Source: an uncultured Planctomycetaceae bacterium (GTDB taxonomy: Bacteria > Planctomycetota > Planctomycetia > Pirellulales > Lacipirellulaceae). Taken from it: a DNA stretch of 14,264 nucleotides. Made by a program: the position numbers and the translations under genes. Positions 6,422 to 13,510 of this stretch are shown in pieces. The stretch is taken from the NCBI GenBank assembly GCA_937860165.1, contig CALMBE010000309.1:1-14264 (forward strand). The letters are read 5' to 3'. The notes beneath the pieces were generated by a model. It saw only the letters and a list, made by a program, of their open reading frames with translations. It ran no database searches and had not been told where the DNA came from. Each line of letters begins with the position of its first letter. Position 1 is the stretch's first letter.

Positions 6422-7480
6422 ATGCACAATCTACCGAAGAACTTTGTCGTCTGCTTGTTGGTAGCCCTGACTTCGGCCACTGTCGGTGTGAAAACCGTAC
6501 GTGCGGAACTCGAGATTATCGTCCCTGCGTACTTTTACCCTGGCGGAGGTGGAGCGGGTTTATGGGGCCAACTTAATACTGCCGCCGGGCAGGTGCCCCT
6601 TACTGCGATCATGAATCCTGGTAACGGTCCAGGGTTGGCTGTCGATAGTAATTATGTATTGGTGGTCAACTCGCTCCGTGCTGCCGGTGGGAAGGTGATC
6701 GGCTATGTCTACACGAGCTATGGGGCGAGGCCGATTGCCAACGTGTTGGCGGATGTGGATCGCTACGATATGTTCTACAATGTCGATGGGATCTTTGTAG
6801 ACGAAATGGCCAACACGCGCCCCGCACAGAAGCTGAACTATTACAAGTCCATATACGACCACGTCAAGGCAATCGATCCTCTGTGGGAAGTCATGGGGAA
6901 TCCCGGTACGACTACCATCGAACAGTACCTCACCTGGCCGACGGTCGATAGTTTCATGGTGTTTGAAGGATTCGGAAGCGACTATCCGGCCTATTCCCCT
7001 TCGAGTTGGAATTTCAATTACGATAGCTCCCAATTTGTCCACTTGGTCCATGCGGAGACTTCCACCGATCTGCAAACCGATTTGGCGCTTGCTGTGACTC
7101 GGAACGCGGGAGGTATCTTTGTAACGGGGGATGTGCTGCCCAATCCCTGGGACACATTGCCAACCTATTGGGCAGCGGAAGTGGCGGCTGTAGCCCAAAT
7201 CAACGCCTTTTTTTTGGGAGGGGACTTCAACGAAAATGGCAGCGTCGGTGACAGTGATCTGCCGCGCTGGAGTTCGGCTTATGGAATCGTGGCGGGGGCC
7301 ACGCACAAGCCAGGGGATTCCGATGCCGATGCCGATGGCGATGGCGACGGGCGAGATTTCTTGACTTGGCAAAGACAACTGGGCAGAGCTCACTTCTGCT
7401 ACCTGCTTCGACTTCTGCAATCACGGTGGTCCCAGAACCTAGGAATTCGTCCTGGGGTTTACTTACTATCATTCTCATAA
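6422..7480 (+). CDS. Secreted Spherulin-4-like glycosidase with dockerin-like domain; C-terminus frameshifted
   Basis: A 352-residue protein. Residues 1-28 are a Sec signal peptide ending VRA. Residues about 30-262 match the Spherulin-4 family (GH135-like TIM barrel): IIVPAYFYPGG, then TAIMNPGNGPG, then GKVIGYVYTSYGARP, then VDGIFVDEMAN. Putative catalytic acids are D127-E128 and E182 (in VFEGFG), with spacing like that of fungal Sph3, which cleaves galactosamine-type polysaccharide; substrate here is inferred. Residues 268-321 form a dockerin-like pair (DFNENGSVGDSDL; DADADGDGDGRDFLTWQRQLG). After L320-G321 the sequence stops resembling the family: the expected PEP-CTERM tail follows in another frame, so the last ~30 residues are probably frameshift product. 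An 8-T run lies at 7208-7215. First gene of a probable operon; ends 37 bases before the next start. Confidence 0.82.
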   Translation: MHNLPKNFVVCLLVALTSATVGVKTVRAELEIIVPAYFYPGGGGAGLWGQLNTAAGQVPLTAIMNPGNGPGLAVDSNYVLVVNSLRAAGGKVIGYVYTSYGARPIANVLADVDRYDMFYNVDGIFVDEMANTRPAQKLNYYKSIYDHVKAIDPLWEVMGNPGTTTIEQYLTWPTVDSFMVFEGFGSDYPAYSPSSWNFNYDSSQFVHLVHAETSTDLQTDLALAVTRNAGGIFVTGDVLPNPWDTLPTYWAAEVAAVAQINAFFLGGDFNENGSVGDSDLPRWSSAYGIVAGATHKPGDSDADADGDGDGRDFLTWQRQLGRAHFCYLLRLLQSRWSQNLGIRPGVYLLSFS

Positions 7481-7527
7481 TTCTCAGAGGGCGATTCTAC
7501 ACAGATCGTATTTACCTATGCGTTTAG
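7384..7527 (+). pseudogene. Out-of-frame PEP-CTERM tail of the Spherulin-4-like gene
   Basis: In the frame one base behind the glycosidase frame, codons from 7384 read QSSLLLPASTSAITVVPEPR, then a hydrophobic stretch (SSWGLLTIILIIL, 7447-7485), then the basic RGRF, and run on to a TAG at 7525-7527. This is the order of a PEP-CTERM sorting tail: linker, VPEP, membrane helix, arginines. A single-base deletion near 7380-7390, or an assembly error there, would explain it. The readthrough past RGRF (YTDRIYLCV) suggests the original stop may also be gone. As read, the tail is not translated and the enzyme would be freely secreted instead of sorted. Confidence 0.75.
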
Positions 7528-8456
7528 ACCACAGCAGTCTATCGATAATTCCATCCTCAAATCGCCGGGACTTCCTGCGAACTACCACAGCTTGTGCCGT
7601 TGGGGCTGCGTTGATTCCTGCCCTAAATCAACTGGGCTTAGCTGCTGAAGTAACAGCATCGACGTCGCGGAAGGACAAATTCTTTACCGCAGTTAAGTGG
7701 GGAATGATCGAGCATCCCGGCTCGGTGACTGAGAAGTTCCAGCTCTGCAAGGACCTGGGCTACACCGGGATGGAGCTTATCAGCCCCCTGGATGGATTCG
7801 CCCTCGAAGACGTGGTCGCGGCCCACCAGGCAACAGGGATGCCTGTGCATGGCGTAGTGGACATGAAACACTGGGAGATTCGACTATCTTCTCCGGACGA
7901 GAGCATTCGAGAGCAGGGCATCAATCACCTTCGGCAAGCCTTGGAGGATTGTCACGCCATGGGTGGGTTTTCGGTGTTGCTTGTCCCCGGGCAAGTCAAT
8001 GGTGAACAAGAAACCCACGACGATGTCTGGACTCGATCCATCGCGGGGATTCGACATGTCCTTGATACGGCGAGCCGACTCGGGGTAAGAATCCTTATCG
8101 AAAATGTCTGGAACGGCTTCTGTGAAACCCCCGAACAGCTCCGCGATTACCTCGATGAGATTGACCACCCCTGGGTTGCTTCGTACTTTGATATAGGCAA
8201 CGTGAGGAAGTTTAGCCCGAGCGAGAATTGGATTCGCGTGCTCGGCAACCGGATTGTAAAACTTGATGTAAAAGATTGGAGCGTGAAAGACGGATTTTGC
8301 AAGATCGGCGATGGCGAAGTCAATTGGCCTGAAGTGCGGCGGGCCTTAGACGAAATCCAATTCTCGGGGTGGTGTACGGCGGAAGTGACGGGGGGCGGGG
8401 CTGAGGAATTGAAAGATATTCATCGACGCATGACCGAAGTCCTCGACTTGCGATAG
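7518..8456 (+). CDS. Tat-exported sugar isomerase/epimerase-like TIM barrel
   Basis: A 312-residue protein of the xylose-isomerase-like TIM-barrel superfamily. The N-terminus has a Tat signal: RRDFL at residues 16-20, a hydrophobic stretch and an AAE cleavage region, so it is probably exported folded. The barrel starts at FTAVKWGMIEHPG and LGYTGMELISP. Likely metal site: E195 (ILIENVWNGF), D225 (SYFDIGNV), E289 (CTAEVTGGG); the position usually taken by His in HxKD is D250 (KLDVKDW), a variant I associate with planctomycete members. The reaction is an isomerisation, epimerisation or elimination on a sugar; in 3-keto-glycoside pathways such proteins work with Gfo/Idh/MocA oxidoreductases like the next gene. 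The ATG lacks a strong ribosome site, so translation may depend on readthrough from the preceding gene. Confidence 0.85.
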   Translation: MRLDHSSLSIIPSSNRRDFLRTTTACAVGAALIPALNQLGLAAEVTASTSRKDKFFTAVKWGMIEHPGSVTEKFQLCKDLGYTGMELISPLDGFALEDVVAAHQATGMPVHGVVDMKHWEIRLSSPDESIREQGINHLRQALEDCHAMGGFSVLLVPGQVNGEQETHDDVWTRSIAGIRHVLDTASRLGVRILIENVWNGFCETPEQLRDYLDEIDHPWVASYFDIGNVRKFSPSENWIRVLGNRIVKLDVKDWSVKDGFCKIGDGEVNWPEVRRALDEIQFSGWCTAEVTGGGAEELKDIHRRMTEVLDLR

Positions 8457-8507
8457 GTGTTAATTCATTTTCTGAATCGAATCGATTTTATTAATTGGAG
8501 AGTTACA

Positions 8508-9794
8508 ATGTCAGACACATCTTACGATCAATATGCTTCTCGTCGACAGTTTCTTCAAAGTTCCGCGATTGCTGCCGCGGCACTCGGCAGCCTTGGTGTT
8601 TCGCAGACCGTCCATGCGGGTGGTACGGATGTCTTGAAAGTCGGACTCATTGGTTGCGGCGGCCGAGGTACTGCCGCGGCAATCGACGCACTCAGTGCCG
8701 ATCCGAATACCACCTTGGTAGCCATTGGAGACACGTTCGCGGATCGCACGGCGTCTTGCTTGAAAACACTGAAAGAGTCCGAAAGTATCGCGGGGCGGGT
8801 CTCGGTAACCCCGGAATGCGTATTTACTGGTTTCGATGCCTTCAAGCAGGTCATTGACTCAGGAGTCGACGTGGTGCTGTTGGCGACTCCCCCGCATTTT
8901 CGCCCGGAACATTTGGCCTATGCCGTCGAGAAATCGAAACATTGTTTTGTGGAGAAACCGATTGCCGTCGATGTTCCCGGCGTGTTGAGCGTACAGAAAA
9001 CTTGCGAAGAAGCCCAACGCAAGGGTCTGGCCATCGTTTCCGGTTTGTGTTGGCGCTACGACCTGGGGGTTCGGGAGACTATTCAGCGAATTCAGGACGG
9101 CGCGATTGGCGAGATTGTGGCGATAGAATCCCGCTACAACTCCGGCACTCTCTGGCATCGTGGTCGCGAGCCACAGTGGAGCGAGATGGAGTACCAGATT
9201 CGCAACTGGATCTATTTTACGTGGCTCTCCGGCGATCACATCAACGAGCAGGCGATTCACAGTCTCGATAAGACCGGCTGGCTAACCGGTGATACGAATC
9301 CCGTACAGGCGATGGGGATCGGAGGTCGGCAACAGCGGACCGACAAGAAATACGGCAGCGTTTTCGATCATCACGTCGTGTTCTATGAATATCCGAGTGG
9401 CGTGCGCGTGTATTTTACTTGTCGACAACAAGATAATTGCACCGCTTTCGTGGATGAAATTGTCATCGGGACCAAGGGGACTGCCCGAATTCTGACGAAT
9501 CGCATCAAGGGCGAGAAGAAATGGAAGTACACAGGGCCCAAACCTAGTATGTACTTGGTGGAACACGAGGAACTATTCAAGAGCATTCGTAGCGGCACAC
9601 CCATCAATAACGGCGGATACATGACCAACAGCACTCTGTTGGCAATCATGGGACGCATGAGCACCTACACCGGCCAAGACGTGAAGTGGGAGGATGTCAT
9701 CTCGAACACCGAGAAACTTGGGCCCGACAAATACGAGTGGGGAGATGCGCCTGCGGAGACCGTGGCAATCCCGGGAACATCAACCGTAACCTAA
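8508..9794 (+). CDS. Tat-exported Gfo/Idh/MocA oxidoreductase
   Basis: A 428-residue NAD(P)-dependent sugar or cyclitol dehydrogenase-type protein. The Tat signal shows RRQFL at residues 12-16, an alanine-rich core and a VHA-GG cleavage region. The Rossmann fold begins at V45 with GLIGCGGRG, and the family motif FVEKPIAVD contains E149-K150-P151. The C-terminal domain has SGDHINEQAIHSLD, where the conserved His is expected near the substrate. Exported members such as Zymomonas glucose-fructose oxidoreductase keep a tightly bound cofactor, which may apply here. I chose ATG 8508 over an upstream in-frame GTG at 8457 because GGAG lies 7 bases before it and the Tat motif then sits near the N-terminus. 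It starts 51 bases after the TIM-barrel gene, fitting a shared transcript. Confidence 0.9.
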   Translation: MSDTSYDQYASRRQFLQSSAIAAAALGSLGVSQTVHAGGTDVLKVGLIGCGGRGTAAAIDALSADPNTTLVAIGDTFADRTASCLKTLKESESIAGRVSVTPECVFTGFDAFKQVIDSGVDVVLLATPPHFRPEHLAYAVEKSKHCFVEKPIAVDVPGVLSVQKTCEEAQRKGLAIVSGLCWRYDLGVRETIQRIQDGAIGEIVAIESRYNSGTLWHRGREPQWSEMEYQIRNWIYFTWLSGDHINEQAIHSLDKTGWLTGDTNPVQAMGIGGRQQRTDKKYGSVFDHHVVFYEYPSGVRVYFTCRQQDNCTAFVDEIVIGTKGTARILTNRIKGEKKWKYTGPKPSMYLVEHEELFKSIRSGTPINNGGYMTNSTLLAIMGRMSTYTGQDVKWEDVISNTEKLGPDKYEWGDAPAETVAIPGTSTVT

Positions 9795-9841
9795 GTAAGT
9801 TTTTCCAGCACACTATTTTCCACTCCCAAAGTAGCTTCTTA

Positions 9842-11035
9842 ATGAATCATGTTTTTGCAGATCGGCGAAAGTTGTGGGGCATCCTGCTTGGTGGGTTTTT
9901 ATGTTCTACGAATGTCTTGGGAGCGTCGCCCGGCATCGTGTCTCAGGCCGATCCGAAGACAATTTCGATTCCCGTCGAAAATGGGTACATGGTGTCTTAC
10001 CCCCGGGAAATACTGGGTTCAAAGGTTTCCTTTGAGATGGTTGCCGTCCCGGGTGGAACCTTTGAACAGGGGAGCGCAGGGCAGGATGCCGAAGGGGAGT
10101 CACCCCCGATAAAAGTCGAAGTTGCGCCATTTTGGATCGGCAAATACGAAGTGACTTGGGCAGAATATAAACAATTCATGACCCTTTGCGGAGTCTTCGA
10201 GGGATTCGAGGAACACGGGATCCGCCAGGTTACTAAGGAGAATGAAATCGACGCGATCACGGCTCCCTCCAAGCTCTATGATCCTAGTTTTTCATTCCAG
10301 TCGGGTGAGGATCCGAAAAAACCTGCGGTTTCCATGAGTCAATATGCTGCCAAGCAATACACGAAGTGGCTCAGTTTACTGACGGGGGAATTTTATCGAT
10401 TACCGACCGAATCGGAGTGGGAATACGCCTGTCGAGCAAAAACTGACTCTGAGTTTCATTTCGGTGACGGTTCTTCCCAGTTGGACAAGTACGCTTGGTT
10501 CGAAGACAACTCTGACTATGAGACACAATTGGTCGGAAAAAAACTTCCCAATGCTTGGGGTTTGCATGACATGCACGGTAACGCCGCCGAATGGGTCTTG
10601 GACGAGTATCGGGCCGATTGGTACACGACACTGCCAGTGCGCTTGCTCAACACTCAGGAGGCTTACTGCTGGCCGAAGAAACTCTATCCGCGGGTGTTGC
10701 GTGGCGGTTCGATCAACTCAGCACCCAGCGATTGCCGCAGCGCGGCACGTCGTTCGAGCAATGACGAAGACCTACGGAGCTACGATCCAAATTCACCCAA
10801 GAGTCCTTGGTGGTTTGCCAGCGACGAAGCCCTCGACATCGGGTTTCGTATCGTCCGACCTTCACAGTCAATTTCGCGTGAGGAACAAGAAAGGTATTGG
10901 CAGGCAGACTTGCCATCGATCCGTCGAGATGTGAATCAGAGAATTACTCAGGAAGGTCGTGGAGAGCGCGGGCTTGTTGACCCGCAGCTTCCACAGGCGA
11001 TCGAGGAATTACGACGAAAGCGTGCCCAGAAGTAG
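9842..11035 (+). CDS. Secreted SUMF1/FGE-fold (formylglycine-generating enzyme-like) protein
   Basis: A 397-residue protein. Residues 1-28 form a Sec signal peptide ending VLGA. Residues about 58-340 are a FGE-sulfatase domain: FEMVAVPGGTF, PFWIGKYEVTWAEYKQF, YRLPTESEWEYACRA, AWGLHDMHGNAAEWV, RVLRGGSIN and DIGFRIVRP. True aerobic FGEs have a Cys pair in GGSxxCxxxxC; here the first position is S293 and only C298 remains (GGSINSAPSDC), so oxidation of a sulfatase cysteine is unlikely and another role, such as sugar binding, is more probable. No sulfatase gene is in the window. A charged tail of about 55 residues follows. ATG 9842 was chosen over earlier in-frame starts because it begins the signal peptide and does not overlap the upstream gene. 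Likely part of the same operon. Confidence 0.85.
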   Translation: MNHVFADRRKLWGILLGGFLCSTNVLGASPGIVSQADPKTISIPVENGYMVSYPREILGSKVSFEMVAVPGGTFEQGSAGQDAEGESPPIKVEVAPFWIGKYEVTWAEYKQFMTLCGVFEGFEEHGIRQVTKENEIDAITAPSKLYDPSFSFQSGEDPKKPAVSMSQYAAKQYTKWLSLLTGEFYRLPTESEWEYACRAKTDSEFHFGDGSSQLDKYAWFEDNSDYETQLVGKKLPNAWGLHDMHGNAAEWVLDEYRADWYTTLPVRLLNTQEAYCWPKKLYPRVLRGGSINSAPSDCRSAARRSSNDEDLRSYDPNSPKSPWWFASDEALDIGFRIVRPSQSISREEQERYWQADLPSIRRDVNQRITQEGRGERGLVDPQLPQAIEELRRKRAQK

Positions 11036-11063
11036 AGGGGTCTCAAACAAGTTGAAGATTCGG

Positions 11064-11121
11064 CCTAGCCGGAGGTACACTTACCTCCGGGAATCCCGGA
11101 GGGCGTGGCCCTCCGGCTAGG
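11064..11121. repeat. 58-bp element folding into a perfect cloverleaf
   Basis: An outer stem CCTAGCC (11064-11070) / GGCTAGG (11115-11121) encloses three adjacent hairpins with no spacer bases: GGAGGTA-CACT-TACCTCC (11071-11088), GGG-AAT-CCC (11089-11097) and GGAGGGC-GTG-GCCCTCC (11098-11114). Every base is in a stem or a hairpin loop. The arms also allow a plain 12-bp outer stem (CCTAGCCGGAGG / CCTCCGGCTAGG). It lies 28 bases after the FGE-like gene and could act as a REP-type repeat, an RNA stabiliser or an attenuator before the next gene. No T-run follows, so it is not a standard terminator, and it is not a tRNA (no anticodon or T-loop sequence). Confidence 0.8.
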
Positions 11122-11213
11122 TGGTATTGGTAGAGCTGCTGAATGGGCAGGGCTTTCGAGCTACCCTCCCGCACATTGTCTCGTGAATCAATCGTTTACC
11201 GAGGGTGCTTATC

Positions 11214-12254
11214 ATGATTCGAGTTGGTATTGCCGGTATCGGCTTTATGGGGATGGTGCATTACCTGACCTATCACAAGCTACGGGGCGTGAAGGTGGCT
11301 GCACTTTGCGAGAGCAATCTAAAGCGGCTCAAGGGAGATTGGCGCGATATCCGAGGAAACTTTGGGCCTCCGGGCCAATTGATGGATCTCTCGGGTGTGG
11401 CCACTTATACCTCGATTGATGAGATGCTTGCCGACGATTCCTTGGACATGATCGATGTGACGTTGCCACCGGCCTTACATGCCGAAGTCGTGATTAAGGC
11501 CTTGCGTTCAGAGAAGCATGTGTTTTGCGAAAAGCCGATGGCACTGAACATCCGTGACTGCGATCGCATGACCGCCGCAGCACGACAGGCCCAGAAACTA
11601 TTGTTCATCGGGCATGTGCTTCCTTACTTCCCCGAATATGCCTGGGCTTTGAAAGCGATAGGCAGCGGAAAGTATGGAAAGATTCTGGGAGGAAGCTTCC
11701 GCCGTGTAATCTCCGAACCAACCTGGTTGGCGAATTATTGGAAGGCGGATCAGGTCGGTGGTCCGATGCTTGATCTGCATGTTCACGACGCCCACTTCAT
11801 CCGACTATTATTTGGGAAACCGCACTCGGTTGTCTGTCGAGGTCGCATGCGCGAGGGACTTCCCCAGTTTTGGCAGAGCCAATTCGATTACGGACTTCAG
11901 GGTCCTGTCGTATGTGCGACCTGCGGCACAATTGACCAACAAGGGCGACCCTTTAACCATGGCTTTGAGATTCACTTGGAACATGCGACGCTCATGTTCG
12001 AGTTTGCTATCTTGGGTGAAAAGGGAGATTATCTCATGAAGCCGACAATTCTGGAGGGCGGAAAAGTACAGCATCCTAAGCTCCCTGACGAGGACCCGAT
12101 GAACGCATTCACCGCTGAGATTCAAGAAGTGCTCCGCTGTGTTCGCCAAGGGGATCGCTCGGAGACATTGGATGCTTCCCTGGCACGGGATGCTATCGTG
12201 TTGTGTCAAAAACAGTCAGAAAGTCTGCGGCGACGTTGTTTTGTACGATTGTGA
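11214..12254 (+). CDS. Cytosolic Gfo/Idh/MocA oxidoreductase
   Basis: A 346-residue oxidoreductase of the Gfo/Idh/MocA family without a signal sequence, so it acts in the cytosol, unlike the exported relative at 8508. The N-terminal Rossmann fold opens at once with VGIAGIGFMG (G8, G10 and G13 of GxGxxG), then VKVAALCE; the family Lys is in CEKPMA (E106-K107-P108); the C-terminal domain shows GGPMLDLHVHDAHFIRLLFG, with H and D expected near the substrate. It probably oxidises or reduces a sugar or cyclitol using NAD(P). ATG 11214 was chosen over an in-frame GTG at 11205 because GAGGG lies 8-9 bases upstream and the Rossmann fold starts directly. About 180 bases and the cloverleaf element separate it from the FGE-like gene, so it may have its own promoter or be reached by readthrough. 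Confidence 0.9.
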   Translation: MIRVGIAGIGFMGMVHYLTYHKLRGVKVAALCESNLKRLKGDWRDIRGNFGPPGQLMDLSGVATYTSIDEMLADDSLDMIDVTLPPALHAEVVIKALRSEKHVFCEKPMALNIRDCDRMTAAARQAQKLLFIGHVLPYFPEYAWALKAIGSGKYGKILGGSFRRVISEPTWLANYWKADQVGGPMLDLHVHDAHFIRLLFGKPHSVVCRGRMREGLPQFWQSQFDYGLQGPVVCATCGTIDQQGRPFNHGFEIHLEHATLMFEFAILGEKGDYLMKPTILEGGKVQHPKLPDEDPMNAFTAEIQEVLRCVRQGDRSETLDASLARDAIVLCQKQSESLRRRCFVRL

Positions 12255-12296
12255 TCTCTATTGGGCATGTGTAGTGGACGCTGGAACTACAAATTA

Positions 12297-12451
12297 CGTA
12301 ACACTTCAGCCGTCTGAAGTTGGCTTCAAATTAGGAAACGTGAACACGACTGGCAAAGCTAGCATTGGCTCGCTAGCGACTTGCCACATCGAATCCAAAT
12401 TCCCAGCTTGACGGCAATTGATCGATTGCTTCAGACGGCTGAAGTGTTACG
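12297..12451. repeat. REPIN-like element with 23-bp perfect inverted termini
   Basis: The 23 bases at 12297-12319 (CGTAACACTTCAGCC...) are repeated in perfect reverse complement at 12429-12451. Each terminus contains its own hairpin, CTTCAG-CCGT-CTGAAG on the left and its mirror on the right. The centre holds a third inverted repeat, TGGCAA-A-GCTAGC / GCTAGC-GAC-TTGCCA, between about 12351 and 12386. Two inverted palindromic units around a short spacer is the definition of a REPIN; such elements are non-autonomous and are moved by a RAYT transposase elsewhere in the genome. It could also be a MITE. No transposase is in this window. Confidence 0.8.
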
Positions 12452-12502
12452 GAAACTGATTCGTTCATCTTTCGGATCTCCTTCAGGGACCATCATCCGG
12501 CC

Positions 12503-12527
12503 CCCGCCACTGTCCGAAAGTGGTGGG
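12503..12527. repeat. Hairpin CCCGCCACT / AGTGGTGGG
   Basis: A 9-bp stem with one G-T pair (12503-12511 with 12519-12527) around a 7-base GTCCGAA loop. It has no T-run and is more likely a REP-type palindrome than a terminator. It lies 50 bases right of the REPIN-like element. Confidence 0.55.
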
Positions 12528-12746
12528 CGTTCGCAGCTAGCATCTGTGCGGCTATTGCGGATCGTCCGAATTTTGCCAAGTAAGCCTAGAGCCGCTATTA
12601 CAGAATTGCCGATAGCCATGGAACAACGTCATTTCGTTTTCGACGCTTGCATTGAAAGCATGATGTTCCGCTATGTTTTGCCAACGAGCTGATTACTAGC
12701 TGAAGCAACTTTTGGCATCCCGCCGCATTTTAATGGAGTTAGGACT

Positions 12747-13313
12747 ATGAAAACCAAATGGATTCGGTTGACAACGGCAATACTGTGGAGTTACTCCGTA
12801 ATTGCTTCTGGTTTGGTGCAGGCAGAAGATATGACGACACGCACTTCTGATGTCGCACTGCAATCCGGTGGCGTTTTGGTCGGACAGGTTACAAGTCCCG
12901 AGGGAAAACCCTTATCGGAAGTTCTCGTTCAGGTCGTAGCTAACGGGAGTGAAATCGCCCGCGGTCAATCCGATAATCAGGGCAACTTTCGCATTCCAGG
13001 CTTAAAAGGTGGTTCGGTCCAGATCGTGTCCACCAATTTCAGCCAACAATATCGGTTATGGGCCCCAGAAACTGCCCCTCCAGTAGCACAACCTGGCGTG
13101 CTGGTTGTTTCCGGAAGCGATGTAGTCCGTGGTCAATGTGGCACGGGAGTTTGCTGTGGTAGTGGTGTGGGTGTTGGAGGAGGTGGAGGCGGTGGCCGAG
13201 GCGGATTGCTTGGTGTGATGCTGGATCGCCCCTTGGTGACTGCAGGGGTGATCGGTGCTGCTATTGCAATCCCGCTAGCAGTGGCTGACGACGACGCCCC
13301 GGCTTCGAACTGA
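12747..13313 (+). CDS. Secreted carboxypeptidase-regulatory-like protein with C-terminal anchor (paralogue 1)
   Basis: A 188-residue protein. Residues 1-26 are a Sec signal peptide (ending VQA). Residues about 38-100 match a carboxypeptidase-regulatory-like/transthyretin-type beta domain: GGVLVGQVTSPEGKPLSEV, SDNQGNFRIPGLKGG. Then comes YRLWAPETAPP, a VSGSDVVRGQ motif, and a stretch specific to this copy: CGTGVCC (C131, C136, C137) and a glycine-rich run. A hydrophobic helix at about 162-180 is followed by the acidic end DDDAPASN. The same design recurs in the next gene, so these are tandem paralogues. The domain usually binds or packs against surface partners; the function is unknown. GGAG lies 8 bases before the ATG. 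About 197 bases separate it from the next gene. Confidence 0.8.
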   Translation: MKTKWIRLTTAILWSYSVIASGLVQAEDMTTRTSDVALQSGGVLVGQVTSPEGKPLSEVLVQVVANGSEIARGQSDNQGNFRIPGLKGGSVQIVSTNFSQQYRLWAPETAPPVAQPGVLVVSGSDVVRGQCGTGVCCGSGVGVGGGGGGGRGGLLGVMLDRPLVTAGVIGAAIAIPLAVADDDAPASN

Positions 13314-13510
13314 TTCGAGTCGGTTTGTCGTTCGTGGGCTAGGAGAGACTTTGTCGATAAAGTGCAAAGCCGAATGCCGGATTGCCCTTTATTTGGGTTA
13401 CACCAATTGCTAGGATTCCCCCCCGCTTCAAATACCAAATTGATCTGAACGAGTAACGTTTCAAGGAACTTCCCCATCTCATTGGTGGGGGCATAAAGGG
13501 AGTCTTTTCA

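Larger units (their letters stand above)
12255..12746. other. Intergenic region with REPIN-like element and second hairpin
   Basis: About 490 bases between the oxidoreductase and the first tandem repeat-family gene. Bases 12297-12451 are a REPIN-like element and 12503-12527 a separate hairpin. I see no gene: the open frames across 12381-12692 are crossed by these palindromes and have no recognisable content. The end of the region supplies GGAG at 12735-12738 for the start at 12747; no promoter stands out. Confidence 0.5.

Noticed and set aside
7380..7395. Programmed ribosomal frameshift restoring the PEP-CTERM tail
   Set aside because: The junction CAACTGGGCAGAGCTC has no X-XXY-YYZ slippery heptamer and I see no clear downstream pseudoknot, so decay or assembly error is simpler.
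6560..7420. A 286-codon minus-strand frame
   Set aside because: It lies wholly antisense to the Spherulin-4-like gene, whose domain and motifs are clear; the antisense frame is a by-product of codon bias.
11064..11121. tRNA gene
   Set aside because: The element has a cloverleaf outline but only 58 bases, no anticodon arm of normal size, no T-loop or D-loop consensus and no CCA-type end.
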